Positions 28,451 through 36,707 of a DNA stretch of 64,000 nt are shown one piece after another (within the stretch, counting starts at the first letter, position 1; the number at the start of each line of letters is the position of its first letter). Below the pieces are notes generated by a model that searched no databases, was not told where the DNA came from, and saw nothing but the letters and a program-made list of their open reading frames with translations. The stretch is from Colwellia sp. PAMC 21821 (GTDB lineage: Bacteria; Pseudomonadota; Gammaproteobacteria; Enterobacterales; Alteromonadaceae). Where the stretch lies: assembly GCF_002077175.1 (NCBI RefSeq), contig NZ_CP014943.1, positions 186,001 to 250,000 of the forward strand, in the 5' to 3' direction. A program made the translations under genes and the position numbers.

Positions 28451-28488
28451 ACGAACCTAAACGAACATTATAATCAAATAACGAACAT
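28451..28488 (+). promoter_or_regulatory. Phased CGAAC half-sites upstream of glpD
   Basis: ACGAAC occurs in direct orientation at 28451, 28461 and 28481; the last two extend to ACGAACAT. The starts are 10 and 20 bases apart, close to one and two helical turns. They resemble GlpR half-sites but are direct, not inverted. They end 35 bases before the glpD start. Confidence 0.5.
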
Positions 28489-28523
28489 CTTATTTATCAT
28501 ACAAAAATGATAAGGCGCATTCT

Positions 28524-30056
28524 ATGAAAGAACAAAATAAAGTATTTGACGTTGCTGTTATTGGTGGTGGTATAAATGGTGCAGGTATAGCAGCTGATGC
28601 AGCAGGCAGAGGACTAAACGTTATTCTTTGTGAACAAAACGATCTTGCCTCCGCTACTTCATCTAACAGCAGTAAGCTTATTCATGGTGGTTTAAGATAC
28701 TTAGAGCATTATGAATTTAATCTCGTTAAAAAAGCATTAGCTGAACGTGAAATTTTATTGAGAAATGCGCCTCATATTATTAAGCCATTAGTATTTCGTT
28801 TACCTCATCAGCGTCATTTAAGACCCTCTTGGCTGATCAGAATTGGCTTGTTTCTCTATGATAATTTAGCAAAACGAGTAACATTAAAAGCTTCAAGAGG
28901 TATTAAATTTAATGAAGATAGCCCTTTAGTTAGTACCATTACTAAGGGTTTTGAGTATTCAGACGGTTGGGTAGACGACGCGAGATTAGTTGTGCTAAAT
29001 GCACTAGCGGCCAAAGATAATGGTGCCACAATAAAAACGCAAACCAAATGCATAAAAGCAATACGCGAAGATAATGTTTGGGTTATTACCCTTAAAGATC
29101 GTTTAAACGGTGACATTAATGTTATACGAGCTCGCAGTGTTGTTAACGCTTCTGGACCTTGGGTCGCTCAATTGTTTTCAGATGCCTTAACACTTAAATC
29201 ACCTCAAAACATTAGGTTAGTTAAAGGTAGCCATATTGTAGTGCCGCGCATTCATGATCAACCAGAAGCGTATATGTTACAAAATGCTGATCAACGAATT
29301 GTTTTTGTTATTCCTTTTGAGGATGACTTTTCATTAATTGGCACAACCGATGTTGAATATAAAGGCGAACCATCTGATGTAAAAATATCAGACGAAGAAA
29401 TTGACTACCTATTAAACATTACCAATGAGTATTTTAAGAAGAAAATATCAAGAGCAGATATTGTTACTACTTATTCGGGCGTAAGACCATTATTAGATGA
29501 TGAATCAGTTAATGCGCAAGCCGTCACTCGCGATTACACACTTGAGCTAGAAGATATTGCTAAAAAAGCACCTATTCTTTCTATATTTGGTGGAAAGATA
29601 ACAACTTATAGAAAGTTGGCCGAGGCAGCTGTTAACAAACTAAATCCGTATTTTTCTAATATGGGGCCTAAATGGACAGCTAAAAAAGCGTTACCCGGTG
29701 GAAATTTCGCTAATATAGGAATCTTAACCGAAGGGATTAAAATAGATTTCCCATGGTTACCACCTAGCTTGAGAACTCGATTTATTCGAAGCTATGGCAC
29801 CAGAGTTTTCGCATTACTCAATAACATAGAAAGCATTGAAGCTATGGGCACTTGTTTTGGTGCTGATTTATACCAACAAGAAATTAACTTTTTAATTGAA
29901 CATGAATGGGCTGTTGAAGTAGAAGATATTATATGGAGAAGAACTAAACGAGGTCTATATTTATCAACCGAGCAAATAGCTAATATACAAAAATATCTTG
30001 ATGAACACCCTTCACTTGTTGCACGTAAGTCTGTTCATTCAGCAAAAGTTGCATAA
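28524..30056 (+). CDS. glpD: Aerobic glycerol-3-phosphate dehydrogenase
   Basis: Membrane-associated FAD enzyme that oxidises glycerol-3-phosphate to dihydroxyacetone phosphate and passes electrons to quinone. The 510 residues begin with the FAD loop DVAVIGGGINGAGIAADAAGRGL, followed by ATSSNSSKLIHGGLRYLEHYEF, which is diagnostic for GlpD. VKGSHIVVP, PFEDDFSLIGTTDVEY and YSGVRPLLDD follow, and a C-terminal helical cap is present. It is 192 bp after glpR with its own CGAAC half-sites, so it probably has a separate GlpR-controlled promoter. Confidence 0.95.
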   Translation: MKEQNKVFDVAVIGGGINGAGIAADAAGRGLNVILCEQNDLASATSSNSSKLIHGGLRYLEHYEFNLVKKALAEREILLRNAPHIIKPLVFRLPHQRHLRPSWLIRIGLFLYDNLAKRVTLKASRGIKFNEDSPLVSTITKGFEYSDGWVDDARLVVLNALAAKDNGATIKTQTKCIKAIREDNVWVITLKDRLNGDINVIRARSVVNASGPWVAQLFSDALTLKSPQNIRLVKGSHIVVPRIHDQPEAYMLQNADQRIVFVIPFEDDFSLIGTTDVEYKGEPSDVKISDEEIDYLLNITNEYFKKKISRADIVTTYSGVRPLLDDESVNAQAVTRDYTLELEDIAKKAPILSIFGGKITTYRKLAEAAVNKLNPYFSNMGPKWTAKKALPGGNFANIGILTEGIKIDFPWLPPSLRTRFIRSYGTRVFALLNNIESIEAMGTCFGADLYQQEINFLIEHEWAVEVEDIIWRRTKRGLYLSTEQIANIQKYLDEHPSLVARKSVHSAKVA

Positions 30057-30501
30057 ACAGTTACAAAGTATTTTTGTGAAAATGTGATTAATAGATATCG
30101 AAAGATTGCATTGTTTTGCGTTACATTAAACATCAGGTGACTTTGCTATTTACGTAAACTAAATAGCAAAGTCATGCTCCACTTTTACTTATCGAAAATT
30201 AAGTTACTTTTAACACGTCCTTTTTCAATTCTGATCCAAATATGGCTAAATATAACTAATTTCTCAGTTATTCAAATAAAATCTCTGCTTAACTATTCTC
30301 AACCCCATTGTCTTTAATACCTATTTGATTAATTAAGTGATCTACTTTTTTATGAGTAAAATTAGAGTGTTCCAAGGCATAAAATTTATAATACCAAATG
30401 TAATAAGTTATTGACCAATTTTAAGCGAGGATAAATTGTTCAAGAATACATGTTTATTGTTCCAGACTAAACATAAGTACCTGCATATATGGACCCACTC
30501 C

Positions 30502-30783
30502 GTTTGCAAGACATTTAATCGTTATGTAAGAGAAAATCATTGCTCTCATATATCCGGCCTGTTTATGAAGGATTTTTACCTTCTGGCCCCGATGGTTGTT
30601 TGCGCTCACACTCCTCATCATCCCTCCGGCTTTTTTATTAGCCAATGCAGGTACCAGGTTTTGTGCAAGCCAGTCTGACTATCTTACCATCCGATTAATT
30701 TATCTTTTGCAACTGAAGTAAAAGGGTTTTACTGTTATCTCATCACTGAAACCAATCTAACTTGCTTCAGTTTTGAGCTTTAT
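30502..30783 (-). ncRNA. Candidate bridge RNA (seekRNA) region of the IS110 element
   Basis: This non-coding stretch downstream of the transposase has several strong dyads: GAAGG/CCTTC at 30567-30583 inside flanking GGCC pairs, AGTAAAA-GGG-TTTTACT at 30717-30733, and an outer pair AACTGAAG (30711-30718) with CTTCAGTT (30765-30772). IS110-family elements are known to make a structured guide RNA from a non-coding end, on the 3' side in the IS1111 group. The position and structure fit, but RNA boundaries and guide loops were not determined. Confidence 0.5.
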
Positions 30784-31800
30784 TTATATAGCCGGGCGAT
30801 AACTTTCCCCCTTCGCCATTATTACCCAAGCCATTCTTGCTATTTTATTCGCCACAGCAACGCATGCTTTGTTGTGTCCTCGTCGGGATTTTAACGCTTG
30901 TGCCCACAAACTAAATCGGTCAGTTTTGTTTTCACTGTGCCTTAATACTGCCCGGGCCCCGTGGATGTATAGTGTTCTTAAATAACTATTACCGCGTTTA
31001 CTTATACCGAGTAAGGTGGCCTTTCTACCCGTTGAATGCTGCCCAGGAACAAGCCCAAGCCATGCCGAAAAATGTCGACCATTTACAAAGTCTTTTCCAT
31101 CTCCTGCAGCTGCATAAGTAGCGCTAGCTGTGATTGCTCCAATACCTAATATTTCATCTAAGCGAACACATATTTCATTTTCTTTATTCATCGTGTTTAA
31201 GCGAACTTCACACGCTTTAAACTTCACTTCTGTGACTTGAAATTCAAGCCATAACTCATTAAATATCTCCCGACTTAAATACGTTAACTCATTTGTCGCA
31301 TCCTCTAAAATATCCGGCAGTTCATTGCGAATTGCAGAAATACCTTTATTGATGACAATGCCATATTCTCCTAACAAGCCTCGTATCTGACTTGCTAATG
31401 CTTTACGTTCTTTCTTTATGCGTTCACGTTGTCGATGGAAGTTTTGAATATCTTGTTGTTCTATCGATTTAATTGGCACAAACCTCATGGTCGGGCGTTG
31501 CGCTGCCTCTGCAATACCTTCGGCATCGTTATAATCATTTTTATTGCCTTTAACGAAGGGTTTTACATATTGAGGCGCAATAAGTTTTACTTGGTGCCCC
31601 AATTCAATAAATTTTCTAGCCCAGTAGTTCGCACTGCCACAAGCTTCCATTACAATTAGGCAAGGCTCTAATGTTGCCATGAAACTCAACACTTGTTTTC
31701 TTCTTAATTGTTTCTTTTTTACAAATCGCCCATTTTTATTCACAGCGAACATGTGAAAAATTGATTTTGCAATGTCTAAACCGATTGTAGTAATCTTCAT
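30784..31800 (-). CDS. IS110-family DEDD transposase/recombinase
   Basis: A 338-residue recombinase that appears intact. The RuvC-like domain carries the DEDD set at Asp9 (GLDIAK), Glu52 (VMEACGSA), Asp89 and Asp92 (KNDYNDAEGI). The C-terminal Transposase_20 domain has LDEILGIGAITASATYAA and LGLVPGQHSTGRK, where Ser256 is the probable catalytic serine. It works with a guide RNA encoded in the element's own non-coding end. The ORF fills most of the 1.4-kb element and shows no frameshift, so the copy may be active. Confidence 0.93.
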   Translation of the reverse strand: MKITTIGLDIAKSIFHMFAVNKNGRFVKKKQLRRKQVLSFMATLEPCLIVMEACGSANYWARKFIELGHQVKLIAPQYVKPFVKGNKNDYNDAEGIAEAAQRPTMRFVPIKSIEQQDIQNFHRQRERIKKERKALASQIRGLLGEYGIVINKGISAIRNELPDILEDATNELTYLSREIFNELWLEFQVTEVKFKACEVRLNTMNKENEICVRLDEILGIGAITASATYAAAGDGKDFVNGRHFSAWLGLVPGQHSTGRKATLLGISKRGNSYLRTLYIHGARAVLRHSENKTDRFSLWAQALKSRRGHNKACVAVANKIARMAWVIMAKGESYRPAI

Positions 31801-32054
31801 GTTGATCCACTCCGCTTTTATAAATGATTGTTATCACTTTCATTTTGGCCCTAAAGAGGCCGGAAATAAAGTTGGAGTGGGTCCATACCATTATCCCTGC
31901 AGGCAAGGCGTTTGATTGATTAGGGCATGGATGCCCGTAAGTAGAACAATGCAGGAGCAATTGTCGAGTAATAGTGGGCTATTGGCATTGAAAACAACGC
32001 AGTTATTGACGATTTAAACCGCCTTAAAATGATCGATTATTTATTTCAATTGGT

Positions 32055-32267
32055 ATAAGTAGTTACTCTACTTATAAATTTTATAACGCCGAAATTATTC
32101 ATTTTAACTATTAAAAATGAACAGCTAATTAATCTACTTGCTATCAAGCCGCTAAAATAAATGTCATTGCATTTTTATTGCGCTTAAACACCTAGTCGGT
32201 TGTTCCATAACACCAGATTAATCACTTAAGTTACATAAAAAAAAGTTGCAATTTTGGTTGATTTTAT
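32055..32267. other. Gap between the repeat element and galE
   Basis: No gene is seen. It starts with a small perfect dyad, ATAAGTAG-TTACT-CTACTTAT (32055-32075). Near the 3' end TTGCAA, 17 bases before TATCTT, could be a sigma-70 type promoter for galE. Confidence 0.35.
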
Positions 32268-32288
32268 TTATCTTATAAATAAGACTTA
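32268..32288. promoter_or_regulatory. Shared 21-bp gal motif, copy upstream of galE
   Basis: The core TTATCTTATAAATAA followed by GACTTA is 20 of 21 identical to the copy before galM. It ends 15 bases before the galE ATG. It could overlap the -10 region of the galE promoter and so serve as repressor site, promoter, or both. Confidence 0.5.
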
Positions 32289-32303
32289 TGAAAAAGGTTA
32301 TCT

Positions 32304-33314
32304 ATGAAAGTTTTAGTTACAGGCGGTACAGGTTATATAGGCAGTCATACATGTTTGGCATTACTTGAAGCCGGATTCACCCCTGTTATATATGATAATT
32401 TATCCAATTCTAGTATTAAGGTGTTAGATCAATTAAGCACGATCAGCAACCATACTTTTGATTTTATTGAAGGCGACATTGCTGACAGTAAAAAACTCAA
32501 AGATACTTTTAAGCAATACAACATCCAAGCGGTGTTTCATTTTGCATCGCTAAAAGCTGTAGGAGAATCTACAGAGCAGCCGCTGTCCTATTATCGCAAT
32601 AACGTTGCAGGCACAGTCACATTACTTGAAAGCATGCAAAGCTGCGGCATTAATAAAATAATATTTAGTTCTTCTGCAACGGTTTACGGCGATCCTCAAT
32701 ATTTACCTATTGATGAGCTACATCCTATTTCGGCAACTAACCCTTATGGCTGGACCAAAGTCATGGTGGAACAGATTTTAGTTGATTGGTGTCAAACCAA
32801 TGAGCAATATCTTGCCATTGCTTTACGTTACTTTAATCCTGTCGGCGCTCATCCAAGTGGTTTATTAGGTGAAAGTCCTAACGGTATACCTAATAACCTC
32901 ATGCCTTTTATTGCTCAAACAGCGGTAGGTAAACGTGAATACGTCAGTATCTTTGGCAACGACTACAACACCAAAGATGGTACTGGTGTGCGAGACTACA
33001 TTCATATTACCGACTTAGCCGCTGGACATGTTGCAGCATTCTTAACACACCAAAACGACACTGGCTCTCTAGTTTATAACTTAGGAACAGGTAAAGGTTA
33101 TTCTGTTTTAGAAATAATCGATGCTTTTTCGGCCTCTGCAAACGTAAAGGTCGATTATCAGTTTGCGCCGCGACGTGCCGGTGATATTGCTAGTAATTAT
33201 GCAGACGCGTCTCTAGCAAAAAATAAACTGGGTTGGACAGCACAACTTAATATTAAAGCGATGACTGACGACACTTGGCGTTGGCAATCGAAATACCCTA
33301 ATGGTTTGGAATAA
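32304..33314 (+). CDS. galE: UDP-glucose 4-epimerase
   Basis: Interconverts UDP-galactose and UDP-glucose in the Leloir pathway. The 336 residues begin with the NAD loop VTGGTGYIGSHT. The extended-SDR catalytic residues are in SSSATVYGDP (Ser) and NPYGWTKVMVEQ (Tyr-x-x-x-Lys). AIALRYFNPVGAHPSG and DYIHITDLAAGHVAA are typical GalE blocks. AAGG lies eight bases before the ATG. It is first in galE-galT-galK; galT starts four bases after the stop, which shows a compact operon. Confidence 0.95.
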   Translation: MKVLVTGGTGYIGSHTCLALLEAGFTPVIYDNLSNSSIKVLDQLSTISNHTFDFIEGDIADSKKLKDTFKQYNIQAVFHFASLKAVGESTEQPLSYYRNNVAGTVTLLESMQSCGINKIIFSSSATVYGDPQYLPIDELHPISATNPYGWTKVMVEQILVDWCQTNEQYLAIALRYFNPVGAHPSGLLGESPNGIPNNLMPFIAQTAVGKREYVSIFGNDYNTKDGTGVRDYIHITDLAAGHVAAFLTHQNDTGSLVYNLGTGKGYSVLEIIDAFSASANVKVDYQFAPRRAGDIASNYADASLAKNKLGWTAQLNIKAMTDDTWRWQSKYPNGLE

Positions 33315-33318
33315 TATA

Positions 33319-34374
33319 ATGAACAATTTAGAATTTACTCATCGAAGAAAAAATCCCCTTACTGGCAGTTGGGTGTTAGTTTCTCCACACAGAAACAATC
33401 GCCCCTGGTTAGGTGCTACAGAAGCCGCCTCTGAAACAGAGTTACCCGTGTACGATGAAAATTGTCCATTATGTCCAGGAAATGAACGGGCAAAAAATGC
33501 TGCTAACCCTGATTACACCCACACTCATGTTTTTGTTAATGACTTTGGCGCGTTAACCGAAGAACCGAGTGAAGCACTACAAATTGCTGATGAGCAACAC
33601 CCTTTATTTGAAGCCAATGTAGCCAATGGTGAATGTAGAGTTGTTTGTTTTTCTCCTGATCATAACAAATCATTGCCTGAACTAACGGTTACTGAAATTG
33701 AAGCTGTGGTTGATACTTGGCAATCAAACTATGTTGAATTGGCAAAAACTTATGCTTGCGTCAATATATTTGAAAATAAAGGCGCCGTTATGGGCTGCTC
33801 TCAGCCTCACCCTCATGGTCAAATATGGGCGCATGAACACCTATCAACTGAAATAGAAAAAGAAAATATCCAACAACAGGCTTATCAAGATAAGCATGGA
33901 AAATCATTATTGGCTGATTACGTTGAACATGAATCAGCTAAACAAGATCGCATTGTTGTAGAGAATGAACATTGGTTAGCTGTTGTACCTTTTTGGGCGG
34001 CATGGCCGTTTGAAACATTACTTATTGCCAAAGATGATATTCAGCATTTTGGTCAATTAAATGCACAACAAAAAAATAGTTTAGCGCAAGCAATACAAGA
34101 ACTAACCATACGTTATGATAACGTGTTTAATTGCAGTTTTCCTTATTCAATGGGTTGGCACAATGCCCCAGCAAATGAAGAAAACAATAGCCATTGGCGT
34201 TTACATGCGCATTTTTATCCGCCACTATTGCGCTCTGCTACGGTAAAGAAACACATGGTTGGCTACGAAATGTTAGCTGAGAGCCAACGTGATTTAACGG
34301 CTGAAACAGCAGCTAATATATTACGTAAAGCGAGTACAACACATTACAAAAAGGAGCAGGCTTGTGGTAAATGA
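33319..34374 (+). CDS. galT: Galactose-1-phosphate uridylyltransferase
   Basis: Exchanges UMP between UDP-glucose and galactose-1-phosphate. I choose ATG 33319 (351 residues) because the resulting N-terminus, EFTHRRKNPLTGSWVLVSPH, matches GalT proteins and GGA lies eight bases upstream; this also places the nucleophile of the HPH motif at His166, as in E. coli. An upstream ATG at 33301 inside galE would add six residues. The metal-site block CPLCPGNERAK and the motif SQPHPHGQIW are intact. It overlaps the galK start by 11 bases. Confidence 0.95.
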   Translation: MNNLEFTHRRKNPLTGSWVLVSPHRNNRPWLGATEAASETELPVYDENCPLCPGNERAKNAANPDYTHTHVFVNDFGALTEEPSEALQIADEQHPLFEANVANGECRVVCFSPDHNKSLPELTVTEIEAVVDTWQSNYVELAKTYACVNIFENKGAVMGCSQPHPHGQIWAHEHLSTEIEKENIQQQAYQDKHGKSLLADYVEHESAKQDRIVVENEHWLAVVPFWAAWPFETLLIAKDDIQHFGQLNAQQKNSLAQAIQELTIRYDNVFNCSFPYSMGWHNAPANEENNSHWRLHAHFYPPLLRSATVKKHMVGYEMLAESQRDLTAETAANILRKASTTHYKKEQACGK

Positions 34375-35512
34375 TAACTTTAGTACAATTTTTGAAGAAA
34401 TATATAAACAACCTGCTCAAGCAATGTCTTCAGCACCAGGACGAGTGAATTTAATAGGTGAGTTTACCGACTACAACAACGGTTTTGTTTTGCCTTGTGC
34501 ATTAGAATTTTGTACTCGCATACTTTATAGAAAACGTAATGATAACAAAGTTGTGGTGCACTCTTTACACTACCCTGGTGAATCCGATGAATTCTTTCTA
34601 GACCAAGAAATAACCCGTGGCGAATCACAATGGGGCAACTACATTCGTGCCGTTGCTTTTGTTTTAAAACGCCAAGGTCATCAACTCAGTGGTGTTGATT
34701 TATTAATCGACAGTAATGTCCCGCAAGGCAGTGGTTTATCTTCTTCTGCCGCCTTAGAAGTTGCTGTTGGTGGTGTGTTCAATCAAGCTTGCCAATTAAA
34801 CTTATCTAATGAAGCGATTGCTGTTTTGGGCCAAGAAGCTGAAAACGACTTTATGGATTGCCAATGCGGCATTATGGATCAGCTTGTTTCTGCCAATGGT
34901 GAAAAAGCGCATGCACTACTTATTGATTGTCAAAGCTTAGCCACCGAAGCAGTTAGTATTCCGGACGATCTTTCAATTGTTATTGTTAACTCAAATTATC
35001 CTAGAAAATTAGTCGACAGCGAATACAACCAACGCCGAATTGATTGTGAAAAAGCAGCCGAAAAAATGTCTGTGGCGACTTTACGTGATGCCGATCTTGC
35101 TATGTTAAATAATGCTCGTTCTGCCATGAGCGAAAATGAATATAAGCGCGCACATCATGTTATTACCGAAAACACCCGTGTACTTGACGCGACACAGGCA
35201 CTGAAAAATAATGATATGCAAACACTCAGAGCGTTAATGACCGCTTCTCATATCTCATTAAGAGATGATTTTGAAGTTACAATTCCTGAAACTGATGGTT
35301 TAGTAGAAATATGTCAAACGGCTTTGGGTGATGCCGGTGCTGTGCGAATGACAGGTGGTGGCTTTGGTGGGGCAATAGTTTGCTTATGTCGTCAGGCTGA
35401 TATCGATAAAATTAAAGACGCTGTTGCAGCACAATACTTTGCTCGTTTTAATATTAATGCCTCAATTTATGTCGGCAAAGCAGGTAATGGCTTACAAGTT
35501 ACAGAGTTTTAA
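34364..35512 (+). CDS. galK: Galactokinase
   Basis: Phosphorylates alpha-galactose at C1. The GHMP kinase of 382 residues has the galactokinase signature GRVNLIGEFTDYNNGFVLPCAL (Phe where many have His), the ATP loop VPQGSGLSSSAALEVA, and MTGGGFGGAIVCL near the C-terminus. The GTG start at 34364 lies within the end of galT with GGAG seven bases before it, which indicates translational coupling. It completes the Leloir trio, which channels galactose from the nearby galactosidases into UDP-sugars and glycolysis. Confidence 0.95.
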   Translation: MVNDNFSTIFEEIYKQPAQAMSSAPGRVNLIGEFTDYNNGFVLPCALEFCTRILYRKRNDNKVVVHSLHYPGESDEFFLDQEITRGESQWGNYIRAVAFVLKRQGHQLSGVDLLIDSNVPQGSGLSSSAALEVAVGGVFNQACQLNLSNEAIAVLGQEAENDFMDCQCGIMDQLVSANGEKAHALLIDCQSLATEAVSIPDDLSIVIVNSNYPRKLVDSEYNQRRIDCEKAAEKMSVATLRDADLAMLNNARSAMSENEYKRAHHVITENTRVLDATQALKNNDMQTLRALMTASHISLRDDFEVTIPETDGLVEICQTALGDAGAVRMTGGGFGGAIVCLCRQADIDKIKDAVAAQYFARFNINASIYVGKAGNGLQVTEF

Positions 35513-35656
35513 ATACAGAATATAAAGTCGTGAATTTAAAATAGTAAATTTCGCGACATTATTTCTATTGAATCACAAATGTAACTTTCGAGAGTTTCTT
35601 AAATATTGTGTGCTGATACCTCATTAAAACAATGGGTGTCAGCTTTAAGGATAAAT

Positions 35657-36640
35657 ATGCAAAGTATCAATTGGGGTGTAATGGGCTGTGGTGGTATTGC
35701 ACATCAATTCGCCCTCGCCATTAAAAAATTAGAACAATGTACAATACTCGCCGGTGCTTCCAACACCAAAGGTCGCGCTGAAGACTTTACTGAACAACAT
35801 CAAATACCTCGGGCATATAATAACTACCAATCGTTGGTAACTGATCCAGACATCGATGTTATTTATATTGCGACTACGCATAACTTTCATTTTGAAAATA
35901 TCAAACTTTGTCTCCTGCATGGTAAACATGTTATTTGTGAAAAGCCGTTTACCGTAAACGCCCAACAAACAAAAATACTTATCGCGTTAGCAAAAGAAAA
36001 TAATTGCTTCATGATGGAATGTGTTTGGACACGTTTTTTACCCGCCATTGAACACTTAAAGCAGTTATTAGCAGAAAATATTATTGGCGAAGTACATACC
36101 GTTAAAGCAAATTTCAGTATTTGTGAAGACTTTCCTTTGACGCATAGATTACGCAACAAAAGTCTCGCTGGCGGCGCTTTACTCGACTTGGGTATTTACC
36201 CCTTAACGTTAGCTTCAATTGTCTTTGGCGAACAACCAAGTCGCATTCAAAGCTCAGCGGTTATGGGTGAAGACGGTGTAGACGAAAGCTCTTGTTACTT
36301 ACTTGAATATCAACAACATCAGCGCGCTATTTTGTCTGCATCTTTTATTGAAGAAGCTCCTACTGAAGGGATTATTAGTGGCAGTAAAGGCTATATCAGG
36401 ATCCCTGATTTTCTTGGTGCTCAAGAGCTACATATAAAACTCAAAGATCAACCTATTAAAGTCAGTAGTTTCCCGTTTAATGCAGATGAAAACTTCACTT
36501 TTGAAGTTTCACATGCCATGCAGTGCATTCGAGAAAATAAACAACAAAGTGATATTTTACCGCTTGATACAACCACCGCGATGATGACCATAATGGATAC
36601 TATTAGAAGCCAATGGGGACTTATATATTCAGGGGAATAA
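35657..36640 (+). CDS. Gfo/Idh/MocA-family oxidoreductase
   Basis: NAD(P)-dependent oxidoreductase of 327 residues. The Rossmann loop is WGVMGCGGIAHQFA, then CEKPFTVNAQQT (the EKP motif with the catalytic Lys) and a C-terminal sheet domain with AGGALLDLGIYPL. The wording ECVWTRFLPA resembles dimeric dihydrodiol/xylose dehydrogenase relatives. ATG 35657 has AAGG six bases upstream and is preferred over a TTG 51 bases earlier. It follows galK by 144 bp on the same strand, so a sugar substrate is plausible, but no specific reaction can be named. Confidence 0.85.
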   Translation: MQSINWGVMGCGGIAHQFALAIKKLEQCTILAGASNTKGRAEDFTEQHQIPRAYNNYQSLVTDPDIDVIYIATTHNFHFENIKLCLLHGKHVICEKPFTVNAQQTKILIALAKENNCFMMECVWTRFLPAIEHLKQLLAENIIGEVHTVKANFSICEDFPLTHRLRNKSLAGGALLDLGIYPLTLASIVFGEQPSRIQSSAVMGEDGVDESSCYLLEYQQHQRAILSASFIEEAPTEGIISGSKGYIRIPDFLGAQELHIKLKDQPIKVSSFPFNADENFTFEVSHAMQCIRENKQQSDILPLDTTTAMMTIMDTIRSQWGLIYSGE

Positions 36641-36707
36641 GGTTTTAGTTCTGGGGTATACTTAAAGATCACAACTAAAACCATCGCTAAAATAGATAAT
36701 AATAAAA

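Larger units (their letters stand above)
30488..31887 (-). mobile_element. IS110-family insertion sequence, IS1111-like layout
   Basis: A 1,400-bp element bounded by the 14-bp perfect inverted repeats TATGGACCCACTCC (30488-30501) and its complement (31874-31887). It holds one intact transposase gene, with 282 bp of non-coding sequence on its 3' side and 73 bp on its 5' side. In IS1111-type elements the inverted repeats are subterminal, so true ends may lie a few bases outside. No target duplication is evident, as expected for the family. It has inserted into an older repeat element. Confidence 0.85.
30319..32054. repeat. Interrupted repeat element with imperfect terminal inverted repeats
   Basis: The 24-base ends 30319-30342 and 32031-32054 match as inverted repeats at 17 of 24 positions and both begin ACC(T/A)ATT. 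Between them lies non-coding sequence with several small dyads, e.g. GGGCAT-GG-ATGCCC at 31923-31936, and the IS110-type element at 30488-31887 has inserted into it. Without the IS the element would be about 0.34 kb, the size of a non-autonomous interspersed repeat. Mobility is inferred from structure only. Confidence 0.5.

Noticed and set aside
30436..30678. Short frames on both strands in the non-coding end of the IS element
   Set aside because: They cross the IS inverted repeat and sit in a region better explained as structured guide RNA.
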